NCBI RefSeq assembly: GCF_022012415.1
Contig: NZ_JAKLTR010000001.1
Coordinates: 186,001-250,000 of the forward strand
Length of the DNA: 64,000 bases
Direction: 5' to 3'
DNA from: Terrimonas ginsenosidimutans
GTDB taxonomy: Bacteria; Bacteroidota; Bacteroidia; Chitinophagales; Chitinophagaceae
In this document: positions 34,480-41,837 of the stretch, one piece after another
Layout of the letters: every line of letters begins with the position of its first letter
How positions within the stretch are numbered: the stretch's first letter is position 1
Program-made: the position numbers and the translations under genes
Notes under the pieces: model-generated
Database searches by the model: none
What the model saw: the letters and a program-made list of their open reading frames with translations, nothing else
Told to the model about the DNA's origin: nothing

Positions 34480-35013
34480 ATGAAAATAACTGAACCAATA
34501 AAAACCATCGAAGCCGGTAACCAATACATCCGCTCCGCTGCTGATATCTTCTCCCTGCTCCAACCCGTTTTGCTCAGCACACCCTTTCCGCACCGCAACC
34601 GCGAGCATGTCTGGACGATCAGTCTTGATTCAGCGAACAAGATCCTCCATATCGAACTCGTCACCATGGGCAGTGTGAACCGCGCGATGGTGGAACCAAT
34701 GGAGGTCTTCAGCACACCGCTGCAGAAAAGAGCGGTGAAGCTGATCGTGGTGCATAATCATCCCGGAGGATTGTTGCGCCCGTCGCCGTCGGACCGGTTT
34801 ATGGCATCGGATCTTAATCGTCTCGGCAGGGAGTTGAAAATTCCGGTGATCGATCATGTGATCATTTCGGAGGAAGGGTATTACAGTTTCGCAGAGCAGG
34901 ATCAACTAACAGAGCTGCCGCGAAAAGATATCATGCATGCAACGATGGAAATGAGCACAACGAGCTTTAGAAGGATAAAAAGGAGAGGTAAGTTGAGAAG
35001 GAGGTTTGTATAA
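34480..35013 (+). CDS. RadC-like JAB/MPN+ domain protein (second of pair 2), basic tail
   Basis: 177 residues from the ATG at 34480; a longer frame from 34390 overlaps the first radC and is unlikely, since the first copy of the cassette starts at the equivalent ATG. Metal motif VHNHPGGLLRPSPSD (His92, His94, Asp105). C-terminal basic tail FRRIKRRGKLRRRFV, as in the 11275 gene. Full-length and apparently functional. Confidence 0.85.
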   Translation: MKITEPIKTIEAGNQYIRSAADIFSLLQPVLLSTPFPHRNREHVWTISLDSANKILHIELVTMGSVNRAMVEPMEVFSTPLQKRAVKLIVVHNHPGGLLRPSPSDRFMASDLNRLGRELKIPVIDHVIISEEGYYSFAEQDQLTELPRKDIMHATMEMSTTSFRRIKRRGKLRRRFV

Positions 35014-35064
35014 ACTCGCTAAGAATTTAATATTGATCTTTCAAAACAAAAAAGCATTCTTCAC

Positions 35065-35654
35065 TCAATTGGAAGGTTCTACTTTAAAAACATCTTTAGA
35101 TATCGCTTTCCCATCCTGACCGTATACTACTGAAGACACTGTTAAAGACATATTTTCTTGTCGGTCGCAAATCATTAGAACAAACAGCCCAATAAGTTCA
35201 CTCTCTTTTACAAAATCTTCAAAAATATAATCCCAATTTGTTTCATGCCCTTCAATCTCGGCCTTCAGTTCAGGGGTTAGGTCGTATTGTATCAATATCT
35301 TTAACGGAGCATTTAGACTGCAAAGTTTAATAGCCTCTTCGTAAGAAGACTCCCAGCTGTTCTCTGACTCTATAAATATCTGGGGAACTTTCCATTTGTG
35401 GGCATCTCCTTTTTTAAAAAAAGTATAATCTACGCGCAAGAACTCTGTGCTTTCAAATACCAACCCAAGGTGTCTATTGAGATTTGTGGAAACAACTCTT
35501 TAAAGAAGTACTTCCTGTCACGGGGAGTATTTAACCGTTCTATTTCAATCTTGCTAAGAGTTTGAATGTTTTTTTTGAACGAATCTTCGAATTTCTTCCA
35601 AAGATCCAGGCTGCGTTGTTGCATTATCTTTCGGTACACTGGTTTGGTTATCAA
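35065..35654 (-). pseudogene. Unknown gene split by a single-base frameshift
   Basis: Two overlapping frames. 35654-35430 encodes MITKPVYRKIMQQRSLDLWK up to ISIDTLG and then a short foreign end. 35463-35065 encodes VFESTEFLRVDYTFFKKGDA and onward. Restoring one base near 35462 joins them as IDTLG-LVFESTEFLRVDY into one protein of ~197 residues. No family recognised. It may be a recent mutation or a sequencing error. It lies 7 bp downstream of the SecB-like gene on the same strand and may be part of that operon. Confidence 0.55.
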
Positions 35655-35661
35655 CGTAATT

Positions 35662-36114
35662 CTATAAATCTGTAGAGTTCCTTAAACTTACAATATCTCC
35701 TTGAGCAGGGATTAAAGCACTCGGCACAATAATCGGCAACACCGCCCCATGCAACGGCGTCCCTCTAAACTCAGAATACATCACACCCCTTGTCGTAGAA
35801 ATCGATATTGACTTCAGCATGTCATCCAAATCCGGGGGAATGATCTTCTTTCCATCCTCTCCCCGTTCAAATACCGTGTTGAGATCTTCGATTTTACAGG
35901 TGCATCCAACCGTGATTTTCCCAAGCGCAATTTTATTATCATTCCAGATATCAACCGCAACAAATACAACAATGATCTGCTGCTGTTCATCAACATAAGC
36001 CTGTGTTTTGACTTCAAAATTAAACGCAGCATTGGGTGCAATCGTTGAGTTGAACATTGCCTTCTCGACAATGTCAATTCGCTCAAATCGTATGTTAAAC
36101 GTCTGTATGCTCAT
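35662..36114 (-). CDS. SecB-like chaperone of a TAC-type toxin-antitoxin operon
   Basis: A 150-residue beta-rich protein. The order of elements matches SecB-like proteins: IAPNAAFNFEVKTQAYVDEQ (strands), GKITVGCTCKIEDLNTVF, LDDMLKSISISTTRGVMYSE (the interface helix and 'RG' turn) and TPLHGAVLPIIVPSA. SecB-like proteins in TAC systems hold an aggregation-prone antitoxin tail and so couple toxin control to protein homeostasis. It is third after the toxin and antitoxin genes, the arrangement of known TAC operons. The fold assignment rests on pattern only. Confidence 0.5.
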   Translation of the reverse strand: MSIQTFNIRFERIDIVEKAMFNSTIAPNAAFNFEVKTQAYVDEQQQIIVVFVAVDIWNDNKIALGKITVGCTCKIEDLNTVFERGEDGKKIIPPDLDDMLKSISISTTRGVMYSEFRGTPLHGAVLPIIVPSALIPAQGDIVSLRNSTDL

Positions 36115-36136
36115 TGTAAGAAAAATATCTAATCGT

Positions 36137-36616
36137 TTAACCGAATTTTCTTGTCATTGAATCGAATTTAATAACCGCTGTGCCGGCGACTATACTATGT
36201 GTAGTCTCAGACAAGTTTTCCGGGAAGGTTACTGCTTTTTGAAGTGGGTTGACCTCATAGTTAAAAGGAGGGAATGTTTTGGTGACATAGCTATACTTGT
36301 ACTGCGGGAAACTGATCAGCTCGGTATCTAATGCTTTCGAGAGCTTATAGATCGTTTCCAGGGTCAGGTTCTCCTGGCCTTTCACGATCTTACTTATTTG
36401 CTGCGGAGAAACCTGTAGCGCCTCTGCCAGCTTTGCCTGTGAAAGATCCTCCCTGTCTCCGATAATAGCAAGTATCCGCCGGGCTATTTGAGATGAATAT
36501 TGTTTTAGCCAGGGCTTGCTTCTTCTTGCCTGTGCTTTTTCCTTCCAGGATGAAGGATTCTCCGAATCTGTTATCTTATTGATCTGCTCTTTAAAATTTT
36601 TCATAATAATAATCAT
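36137..36616 (-). CDS. XRE-family antitoxin with C-terminal extension (HigA-like)
   Basis: 159 residues. The HTH spans ~60-110 (REDLSQAKLAEALQVSPQQI then SKIVKGQENLTLETIYKLSK). After it comes an unusual ~55-residue hydrophobic/aromatic tail (SYVTKTFPPFNYEVNPLQKA...), which could be the chaperone-addiction segment of a TAC antitoxin. The start overlaps the toxin gene by 26 bp; a second ATG at 36604 is also inside the toxin end. Translation is coupled to the toxin. Likely binds its own promoter. Confidence 0.7.
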   Translation of the reverse strand: MIIIMKNFKEQINKITDSENPSSWKEKAQARRSKPWLKQYSSQIARRILAIIGDREDLSQAKLAEALQVSPQQISKIVKGQENLTLETIYKLSKALDTELISFPQYKYSYVTKTFPPFNYEVNPLQKAVTFPENLSETTHSIVAGTAVIKFDSMTRKFG

Positions 36617-37184
36617 TTAGATCTCCATCATTCCCCAGACCATTCTTTTTAAGAAAGGCTTTTACTTCAGCCAGTTTTTCTAATTCCCGTGCAGTGTCAG
36701 GATGTTCATCCATTGTTCTGGTTAATTTGATCGCACCACCTGTTATCACGATGGTATTCTTTCCCAATCTTATACCATAAAGCCTGAGTATTGGTTTCGG
36801 AAATATCTTTTGGTCCTGCACTTTGGCTTTCGTTTCCTGATGCTCCGGCAATTCATATTGCCTGTTATGCAAAGGGCGGAATAACATCTGCAGATTATCG
36901 CCTCCTCTAAAACCCTTCTCTGAAAAATCTTCCAGAAGATATTCAAGTTCAGCAGCCTCATCACGAACTCTGGTTACCGTCTGATCAATCGACTGGCCAT
37001 TAAAATGCCCCGCTTTTAAATATGCCGCGTTGGCCACACAGTATTGCAGGACTTTCTGAGTATCTGCCCAGCGGTCAAATAATCTCTCGAATTCATCCAA
37101 CTCCTCCTCCGGAAAGCGAACCGCGTAGAGTCCTTCGCCAGTTAACTCGTCTACAAAAATAGGCACTAATATCATTAAAGTCAA
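36591..37184 (-). CDS. Toxin of the TAC-type operon (HigB-like C-terminal region)
   Basis: A 197-residue protein. The C-terminal ~75 residues, ILRLYGIRLGKNTIVITGGA then IKLTRTMDEHPDTARELEKL, match a RelE/HigB-like phage-derived Gp49-type pattern commonly placed before an XRE antitoxin. The N-terminal ~120 residues (FVDELTGEGLYAVRFPEEEL) are extra relative to a minimal HigB of ~100 residues. First gene of the operon, overlapped by the antitoxin. It presumably acts as a ribosome-dependent mRNA interferase. Confidence 0.6.
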   Translation of the reverse strand: MTLMILVPIFVDELTGEGLYAVRFPEEELDEFERLFDRWADTQKVLQYCVANAAYLKAGHFNGQSIDQTVTRVRDEAAELEYLLEDFSEKGFRGGDNLQMLFRPLHNRQYELPEHQETKAKVQDQKIFPKPILRLYGIRLGKNTIVITGGAIKLTRTMDEHPDTARELEKLAEVKAFLKKNGLGNDGDLNDYYYEKF

Positions 37185-37651
37185 CTTATAGGTTGATAAA
37201 ATTGCAGCGAACCTACCGCTATCTCCTGCGTCACAACTTCAAAAGTTCACTTTTAATCAATTGTGAGATTCAGTTTCAGGCAGTTTCCAACGGAGAGAAT
37301 GCATGAAGCATTTCAAGACCTGGCGCGTCCGGAACAGCCGCGAGTATCAAATGCCGATCTGCGAAAGTCATTTCACCTTACTATTCACTCCACTGATTGA
37401 TTATGCATTAATTGGACAATCTGATTGAATTGATCAGAAGAGATAGATGTTATATTGTATACACCTACGGATGACCAAAAAGGCTGAAGCAAACCTAATT
37501 TCCAGTCCATTTAAAACCATGGGAAAAACACCGGCAGATCATGCTTTTTTGCCGAATTAAGCACTCCGGCAGATGAGCGAATAACTGATAAAATGCAGAT
37601 TAAAACGAAGTTGAAGTTCTTCGTCCTTATGATGTGGTCCTACTACTATTG

Positions 37652-37676
37652 AACTATCCGGTATTTCCGGATAGTT
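37652..37676. repeat. Palindrome AACTATCCGG / CCGGATAGTT
   Basis: Perfect 10-bp arms around TATTT. Close relatives occur at 39031-39057 and 39078-39102. The 37.19-37.89 kb stretch has no gene that I recognise; this and the next two elements are its only visible structure. Confidence 0.6.
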
Positions 37677-37725
37677 GCTCGTCATCTTAAATAAACAGAT
37701 AACCGAATCCGGCACAGCACCCTAT

Positions 37726-37776
37726 TTCTTAGTGAACCAGTTCAAAATCTCTTATAAACCAGTCTAAAGTCTATGT
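37726..37776 (+). repeat. 51-bp intergenic repeat, copy A
   Basis: Shares AGTGAACCAGTT, TAAACCA and GTCTAAA.TCTATGT in the same order and spacing with 39949-40000. Within each copy the half-motif (A)AACCAGTYTAAA is itself a direct repeat. May be a promoter/operator unit carried with an accessory gene. Confidence 0.5.
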
Positions 37777-37783
37777 CACATCA

Positions 37784-37823
37784 TTTACTGTATCACGGAT
37801 GATATAGTAAATGATACAGTAAA
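37784..37823. promoter_or_regulatory. Inverted repeat TTTACTGTATCA / TGATACAGTAAA
   Basis: Perfect 12-bp arms separated by 16 bp, with a further overlapping pair (ATCATTTACT / AGTAAATGAT). It lies 70 bp downstream of the 58-codon gene stop and about 600 bp upstream of the toxin start. Which gene it serves is unclear. Confidence 0.5.
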
Positions 37824-37891
37824 ATCCATACACTAGTCAATCAACAATTAAGCATTTTGAAAATAATATTATTATACGCAGTCTGACTTTG

Positions 37892-38068
37892 TCAGATCTC
37901 CATATCCCTCGCCTTCACCTTCACCACTTTCCCATTTTCCCAAACCACCAGGTAAGAATCATCCTTCCTTTCCTGTTCAATCAGCTTCTTCCGCGCACGC
38001 ATCATTCCCTCAATCACTTTCGCTTTTATCTCTTCGTGCGTGAGCCGCTTTCCTGTATTTTTTGCCAT
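37892..38068 (-). CDS. 58-residue putative antitoxin overlapping the zeta toxin gene
   Basis: A short frame starting MAKNTGKRLTHEEIKAKVIE and ending with SYLVVWENGKVVKVKARDMEI. It is basic and mostly helical in the first 40 residues, and starts inside the last 43 bp of the zeta toxin gene on the same strand. I recall similar small genes next to Bacteroidota zeta toxins, so it is a likely partner. The order (toxin first) differs from classical epsilon-zeta, where epsilon precedes zeta, and no epsilon-like protein was found. Confidence 0.55.
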   Translation of the reverse strand: MAKNTGKRLTHEEIKAKVIEGMMRARKKLIEQERKDDSYLVVWENGKVVKVKARDMEI

Positions 38069-38610
38069 ATTGTTGAATTATGAATGGTAGTATTTGATTC
38101 CTTCCCTCCTTCAGCGATCAGCGATAATTGCTGACCGGAATTATCAATAAAGATCCAATAGTCAACCAGTGACTGATATAACGCGGTAAAATTTTTCAAC
38201 CCAGCCTGGTAACGCCTGATCACAACCTCATCAGGAATATGATGCCCTCCTTTTGATACGCGCTTCCTCACCCTTTCAATAGCCTGGTCAGTTGATGGCA
38301 GCCACAAAAATATTATATAGATATCATACCCTTTACTTCTCGCTTCCTCACAAAGTATGATAAAGCTTCGGGTGGATAATGTTGTTTCGAAAGCAAAGTC
38401 TTTCCCTTCTGCAACCAGTTCATCCAATCTTCTTAGCATAATTTTACCAGCCTGGATGGAAACACTCTCCGGTTGGAACGGAGATAACCCTCTCGCTATT
38501 TCATCCGCATTCACGAACTCGCGGATATTCAGCAACTCCGGAAACACGGTAAAAGACGCTGTTGTTTTACCGGCACCGTTGCAACCTGCTATGATATATA
38601 ATGAAGGCAT
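38026..38610 (-). CDS. Zeta-toxin family kinase
   Basis: A 194-residue P-loop protein. Walker A GCNGAGKTT (9-17), then EFVNADEIARGLSP (~32-45), FAFETTLSTRS (~73-83), the basic lid VRKRVSKGGHHIPDEVVIRR and a C-terminal helix. Zeta toxins phosphorylate UDP-N-acetylglucosamine and block cell-wall synthesis; the NADEIA and FETT motifs are those of the family. Full-length. The ATG start is followed by a clean MPSLYIIAGCNG. Its partner is probably the overlapping 58-residue protein. Confidence 0.82.
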   Translation of the reverse strand: MPSLYIIAGCNGAGKTTASFTVFPELLNIREFVNADEIARGLSPFQPESVSIQAGKIMLRRLDELVAEGKDFAFETTLSTRSFIILCEEARSKGYDIYIIFLWLPSTDQAIERVRKRVSKGGHHIPDEVVIRRYQAGLKNFTALYQSLVDYWIFIDNSGQQLSLIAEGGKESNTTIHNSTIWQKIQESGSRTKR

Positions 38611-38796
38611 GTTACTGCAATTTAACTCAAAATGCTCCGAACGTGGTTCTCACTGCATAAAAACATGATTTCCGTTCATAAAGCCTGATATCGCCCGCAT
38701 CAGATATCGTTACAGCAATTGCTGAATTCATTTAAAAGGCGACCACTATAAATATAAACCAGTACGCTTTACTGCGGACCTTTTGATCCGGCCCCG

Positions 38797-39024
38797 CAGC
38801 ATTACAACGAACTCGTCACCACAGGCAGTGTGAACCGCGCAATGATTGAAATTCCGGTGATCGATCAGGTGATCATCGCAGACGTGAGATATTACAATTT
38901 TGCAGAGCAGGATCAGATGGCAGAACTGCCGCGAAAAGAGATCATGCACGTAACAATAGAGATGAATACGAGCAGTTTGCGAAGGATAACGATGCGGAAG
39001 AAAATGAAGAGGCGATTTGTATGA
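38797..39024 (+). pseudogene. radC stub S6 with internal deletion
   Basis: CGAACTCGTCACC and GCAGTGTGAACCGCGC match the part before the JAMM motif of the second-type radC, then the sequence jumps directly to ATTCCGGTGATCGATCA and runs to the stop codon with the basic tail. About 130 bp including both metal-binding histidines is deleted. An open frame 38830-39024 remains but cannot encode an active JAB domain. Confidence 0.82.
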
Positions 39025-39030
39025 AAAGGT

Positions 39031-39102
39031 CAACTATTCGAAAATCTCGAATAGTTGAAATAACACTTCACTATTCCAGTTATCCGGTAATTCCGGATAA
39101 CT
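39031..39102. repeat. Two adjacent palindromes directly after radC stub S6
   Basis: CAACTATTCGA / TCGAATAGTTG (39031-39057, loop AAATC) and AGTTATCCGG / CCGGATAACT (39078-39102, loop TAATT). Both have perfect arms and 5-nt loops and resemble the 37652 palindrome. The first begins 7 bp after the radC stop. Confidence 0.65.
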
Positions 39103-39174
39103 GAACTGATCATACCGGGAGAAATTAAATGCTCTTCAAGCTATCTTTCCCAGGACTGATTTTCTTGCTATACC

Positions 39175-39420
39175 TTACTCATACATACTGGCTCCCATCA
39201 GCATATCCGCGAAAACTTTCCAGCCTGGGATGTCCGCATTAACGGATGGTGTCATATTATCATAATATCCCTGGATATCCTCCGCATAAGCAGCTAATGC
39301 TTCAAGAAACTGATCAAGTGTTTTATTCTCCCATTGCTCGCCGTCCTGAAGAAAGTTATTGCGCAGTTCCTGCACAAAGTGAATAAATGATTCTCTGTCA
39401 TGAATGGTAGATGTATCCAT
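39175..39420 (-). CDS. DUF7660-like immunity-style protein
   Basis: 81 residues. HDRESFIHFVQELRNNF then GEQWENKTLDQFLEALAAYA fits the short DUF7660-type proteins found among immunity genes. It ends with ADIPGWKVFADMLMGASMYE. It is followed upstream (39453) by another small gene in the same direction, 32 bp away, so they may form an operon. Confidence 0.6.
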   Translation of the reverse strand: MDTSTIHDRESFIHFVQELRNNFLQDGEQWENKTLDQFLEALAAYAEDIQGYYDNMTPSVNADIPGWKVFADMLMGASMYE

Positions 39421-39452
39421 ATTAAAACTGCATTATCAAAAAAGTAAATAGG

Positions 39453-39887
39453 TTATCTGTCGATGCTATCAAGTTTCAGCAGCGCCGAATCGAAATCATC
39501 AAAAAACAACACATTATCCACTATATCCTGCTTCGTATCAATACCGAAAGCCAATGTGGACATCGCTTTTCTGCACTTATCGCCGACAACCACCACTACC
39601 CTGGATGATTCTGCATCCTCGAAAGACAGATCAAAGTTATCTCCCCAGGTATACTCCATATCTCTAAAATCAATAATTATTGACGTTGGATCGTAAACGG
39701 CAACACCTGTTTTAATGATACCGCGAATCAAACCTGCGTCCTCTTTACCGGCAGATCCATACCTGTATTCGCCATGAAAGGAAATAAGCAGCAACTCTAC
39801 CAGATGAGTATTTCTTAACTGTTGAATCGCGAATCGATAAGTGAGCGTTGGACAAGTCCCGGACAAAGATGTTTGTTTGAATGCCAT
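39453..39887 (-). CDS. Small protein with STAS-like pattern, unknown
   Basis: 144 residues. VELLLISFHGEY near the N-terminus, VAVYDPTSIIIDFRDMEYTW in the middle, and VVVVVGDKCRKAMSTL later alternate beta-strands and helices in a way that resembles STAS/anti-sigma-antagonist-like folds. This is only a resemblance. No toxin motif. Probably an immunity-type gene given the neighbours. A 51-bp intergenic repeat lies just upstream. Confidence 0.45.
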   Translation of the reverse strand: MAFKQTSLSGTCPTLTYRFAIQQLRNTHLVELLLISFHGEYRYGSAGKEDAGLIRGIIKTGVAVYDPTSIIIDFRDMEYTWGDNFDLSFEDAESSRVVVVVGDKCRKAMSTLAFGIDTKQDIVDNVLFFDDFDSALLKLDSIDR

Positions 39888-39948
39888 GATCTTTTTAATT
39901 AAACTAGGCGGCCCGCCGATATGAAACAGGTTCGTTTACACCACTTGC

Positions 39949-40000
39949 TTTCTAAGTGAACCAGTTACCTGCCTTAGTAAACCAAGTCTAAACTCTATGT
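39949..40000 (-). repeat. 51-bp intergenic repeat, copy B
   Basis: Second copy of the 37726-37776 unit. It is 62 bp upstream of the 39453-39887 gene start, a promoter position for that gene. Confidence 0.5.
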
Positions 40001-40016
40001 GTGTTGTTATATTCTA

Positions 40017-40967
40017 TCATATCCACTTCATTCTTCCCGCATTCCCAAGTATAATCTCCTTAAACTGCCCCTTCATATCTTCAGGCAGAAATGACACATC
40101 AATCCAATTACATGCTTCTTTTATCTTCCCCGCAAAACGGGCATAGGTATTCTGTGTAGATTTCGCGGGTATTTTCAGGTTCGCGGCAAGCACATCAAAA
40201 TCCTTCAGCGTTATTTTTCTTTTCCTGGCGTTCAGCGTCAGCGCCAGTTCCTCTTTGTCATCGGGCATGGCGATCCTGGTACAAACCATGTCATAGGCAG
40301 GAGCCAGGCTGATATTACCCGTGGCATCGGTCAGTAAAGCAAAATTCTTCAAATGCATATCTGCATTCCCGGTAAGCCAGGAAAATAATGACAACTCAAA
40401 ATAGGCGATGGCGGCCAACCCGGGACTTGTTGCATAAGTGCGCACATGCCGCCCAACTTTTTCCATCGAACTGTGATACTTATCGGCGGTAAGTGTTTCA
40501 GTAAGCTGACACATGTCTTCCATGGCGAGTTTTTGATCTCCCTCCCTGTCAAACCGCTTGGTTATATAGGCCAGTTCGCCGGAAGAGAGCCTGATAAGAC
40601 TGTGTTCTGCCACAGGCAGTCCGAAAATGGCAGCGAGGTGCATCGTGCAATCTTCATTTTCGGGCAGGTGCGGGAATCCGCTGGTCGGTGGCTTCAGGAT
40701 ATAGTGTCCCCATAGCCCGACGATGGTGAAACGCGACCGTTTAGTGTCCCCGGGAACCACCTCAATGGCGAGTGATAATTTCGGTTGTACACCCGTGACC
40801 GTTATGCTTTTCAGCACTATTTCTTTGGCAAGTTCGTCCAGCCTTTCGCGGCCAAGATCAAGCGAGGGAGGCAGCTCTTTCTCAAAAAAGGTTTTGCTGC
40901 AGGCCGGGTGAAAGTCGGCCGTACTTTCATCCATCAGCTGGTAACAATATAAACATCTGTTTTGCAT
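40017..40967 (-). CDS. hipT: HipT-like Ser/Thr kinase toxin
   Basis: 316 residues from the ATG at 40967; an alternative ATG at 40997 lies within the hipS end (23-bp overlap). An N-terminal Cys/His cluster (CLYCYQLM...DFHPACSKTFFE) precedes the kinase. The glycine-rich loop ITVTGVQPKLS carries TVT in place of the SxS autophosphorylation pair of characterised HipT. Catalytic GNADMHLKNFALL and metal-binding LAPAYDMV are intact. The HipA N-terminal subdomain is missing because it is encoded by the separate upstream gene, the hallmark of hipBST modules. Characterised HipT phosphorylates an aminoacyl-tRNA synthetase. Confidence 0.85.
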   Translation of the reverse strand: MQNRCLYCYQLMDESTADFHPACSKTFFEKELPPSLDLGRERLDELAKEIVLKSITVTGVQPKLSLAIEVVPGDTKRSRFTIVGLWGHYILKPPTSGFPHLPENEDCTMHLAAIFGLPVAEHSLIRLSSGELAYITKRFDREGDQKLAMEDMCQLTETLTADKYHSSMEKVGRHVRTYATSPGLAAIAYFELSLFSWLTGNADMHLKNFALLTDATGNISLAPAYDMVCTRIAMPDDKEELALTLNARKRKITLKDFDVLAANLKIPAKSTQNTYARFAGKIKEACNWIDVSFLPEDMKGQFKEIILGNAGRMKWI

Positions 40968-40974
40968 CACGCGA

Positions 40975-41298
40975 TCATCTATTATTTGATTCAACACTTA
41001 CGGCACCAATACAGTCCCTGCAAACTGTCAGTAACAATTGCATTCGATCATTCGGATTAAGTTTCCAGTTCTTTACGGTTATATCGAGCAGCCATCCTTC
41101 GGGTATCAGCCCATCGAAAAAAGGGAGCATCGTCCGGGAGAGATAGGGTTCTTTTCGCATTGGCATTGTCAGACTGATGGGCTCAGCAGACTCCTCCTCC
41201 AGGTAAGCGGCTGTATAGCTAAAGCCATAGCCCTCATCGTCCTGCCAGACGATCCCGGCTACTTTTCCTTTGAATAAAACAGTACCTTCTCTACGCAT
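40975..41298 (-). CDS. hipS: HipS-like protein (HipA N-terminal domain as a separate gene)
   Basis: 107 residues corresponding to the HipA N-terminal subdomain-1 (HipA_N): GTVLFKGKVAGIVWQDDEGY, ISLTMPMRKEPYLSRTMLPF and FDGLIPEGWLLDITVKN. In tripartite modules this small protein, not HipB, neutralises the kinase. The gene begins just past the hipB stop and ends next to the kinase start, so hipB-hipS-hipT is one tightly coupled operon. Full-length for the family. Confidence 0.83.
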   Translation of the reverse strand: MRREGTVLFKGKVAGIVWQDDEGYGFSYTAAYLEEESAEPISLTMPMRKEPYLSRTMLPFFDGLIPEGWLLDITVKNWKLNPNDRMQLLLTVCRDCIGAVSVESNNR

Positions 41299-41299
41299 G

Positions 41300-41737
41300 T
41301 TATATAATTTCGACAGTCATTAGTTCGTCCCTGTTGATCTGGCGGATTAAAGATTCGTCTTTAGTTGCCCGGTACCTGATCGCATCGTTGTTTGATACAA
41401 ATTTCCAGTACACCAGCTGGTTGTCGACCATCTTGTAATCCAATAAAAATCCCACCAGTACGGACTTATCCTTCAGATATACATGGACAGTACGATTCAT
41501 ATAATTCATGATAATGTCCCATTGATCCGTTCTGCGATTATCGCCCGGTGTAAGATTATAGCCAAACAAGGAAAGGACCTGGTTGATTTTATCCAGCCGC
41601 AGCGACTCTTTGCCCTGCTCCAGATCTCTGATAAAGCGCAGCCCAACACCCGCCTTGAGAGCCAGCTCCTCCTGGGTCAGCTTGTTCTTTTTACGGATGT
41701 ACTTTAAAAAGCTTGAAAGATGATTATCCTGGTTCAT
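41300..41737 (-). CDS. hipB: HipB-like XRE regulator with C-terminal extension
   Basis: 145 residues. The XRE HTH (KLTQEELALKAGVGLRFIRD, ~19-38) and GKESLRLDKINQVLSLFGY are HipB-like. An extra ~70-residue domain follows (VHVYLKDKSVLVGFLLDYKM), looking like a small beta-domain seen on some HipB proteins. It is the first gene of the operon and presumably binds the three TATACC palindromes upstream of its start. Confidence 0.83.
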   Translation of the reverse strand: MNQDNHLSSFLKYIRKKNKLTQEELALKAGVGLRFIRDLEQGKESLRLDKINQVLSLFGYNLTPGDNRRTDQWDIIMNYMNRTVHVYLKDKSVLVGFLLDYKMVDNQLVYWKFVSNNDAIRYRATKDESLIRQINRDELMTVEII

Positions 41738-41739
41738 AT

Positions 41740-41837
41740 TATACCCCTTCAGGTATAAAGGTACAGAAAAGTAATAAATTATACCTTTAAGGGTATAATT
41801 TAGATGAAATCACTGGAATTATACCTTATCAGGTATA
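41740..41837. promoter_or_regulatory. Three TATACC-N6-GGTATA operators with exact 40-bp spacing
   Basis: 41740-41757 TATACC CCTTCA GGTATA, 41780-41797 TATACC TTTAAG GGTATA, 41820-41837 TATACC TTATCA GGTATA. All arms are perfect. The start-to-start distance is 40 bp both times, close to four helical turns, so bound HipB dimers would line one face of the DNA. The first site abuts the hipB ATG. Confidence 0.88.

Noticed and set aside
34390-35013. 207-residue version of the second RadC starting at 34390
   Set aside because: The upstream start overlaps the previous radC; the first cassette and the sequence context both support the ATG at 34480.
37652-37676. HipB-type operator (TATCC-N8-GGATA)
   Set aside because: The sequence is similar (TATCC-N9-GGATA), but the hipBST module here has its own clear TATACC operators, so I list the palindrome as a repeat of unknown role.
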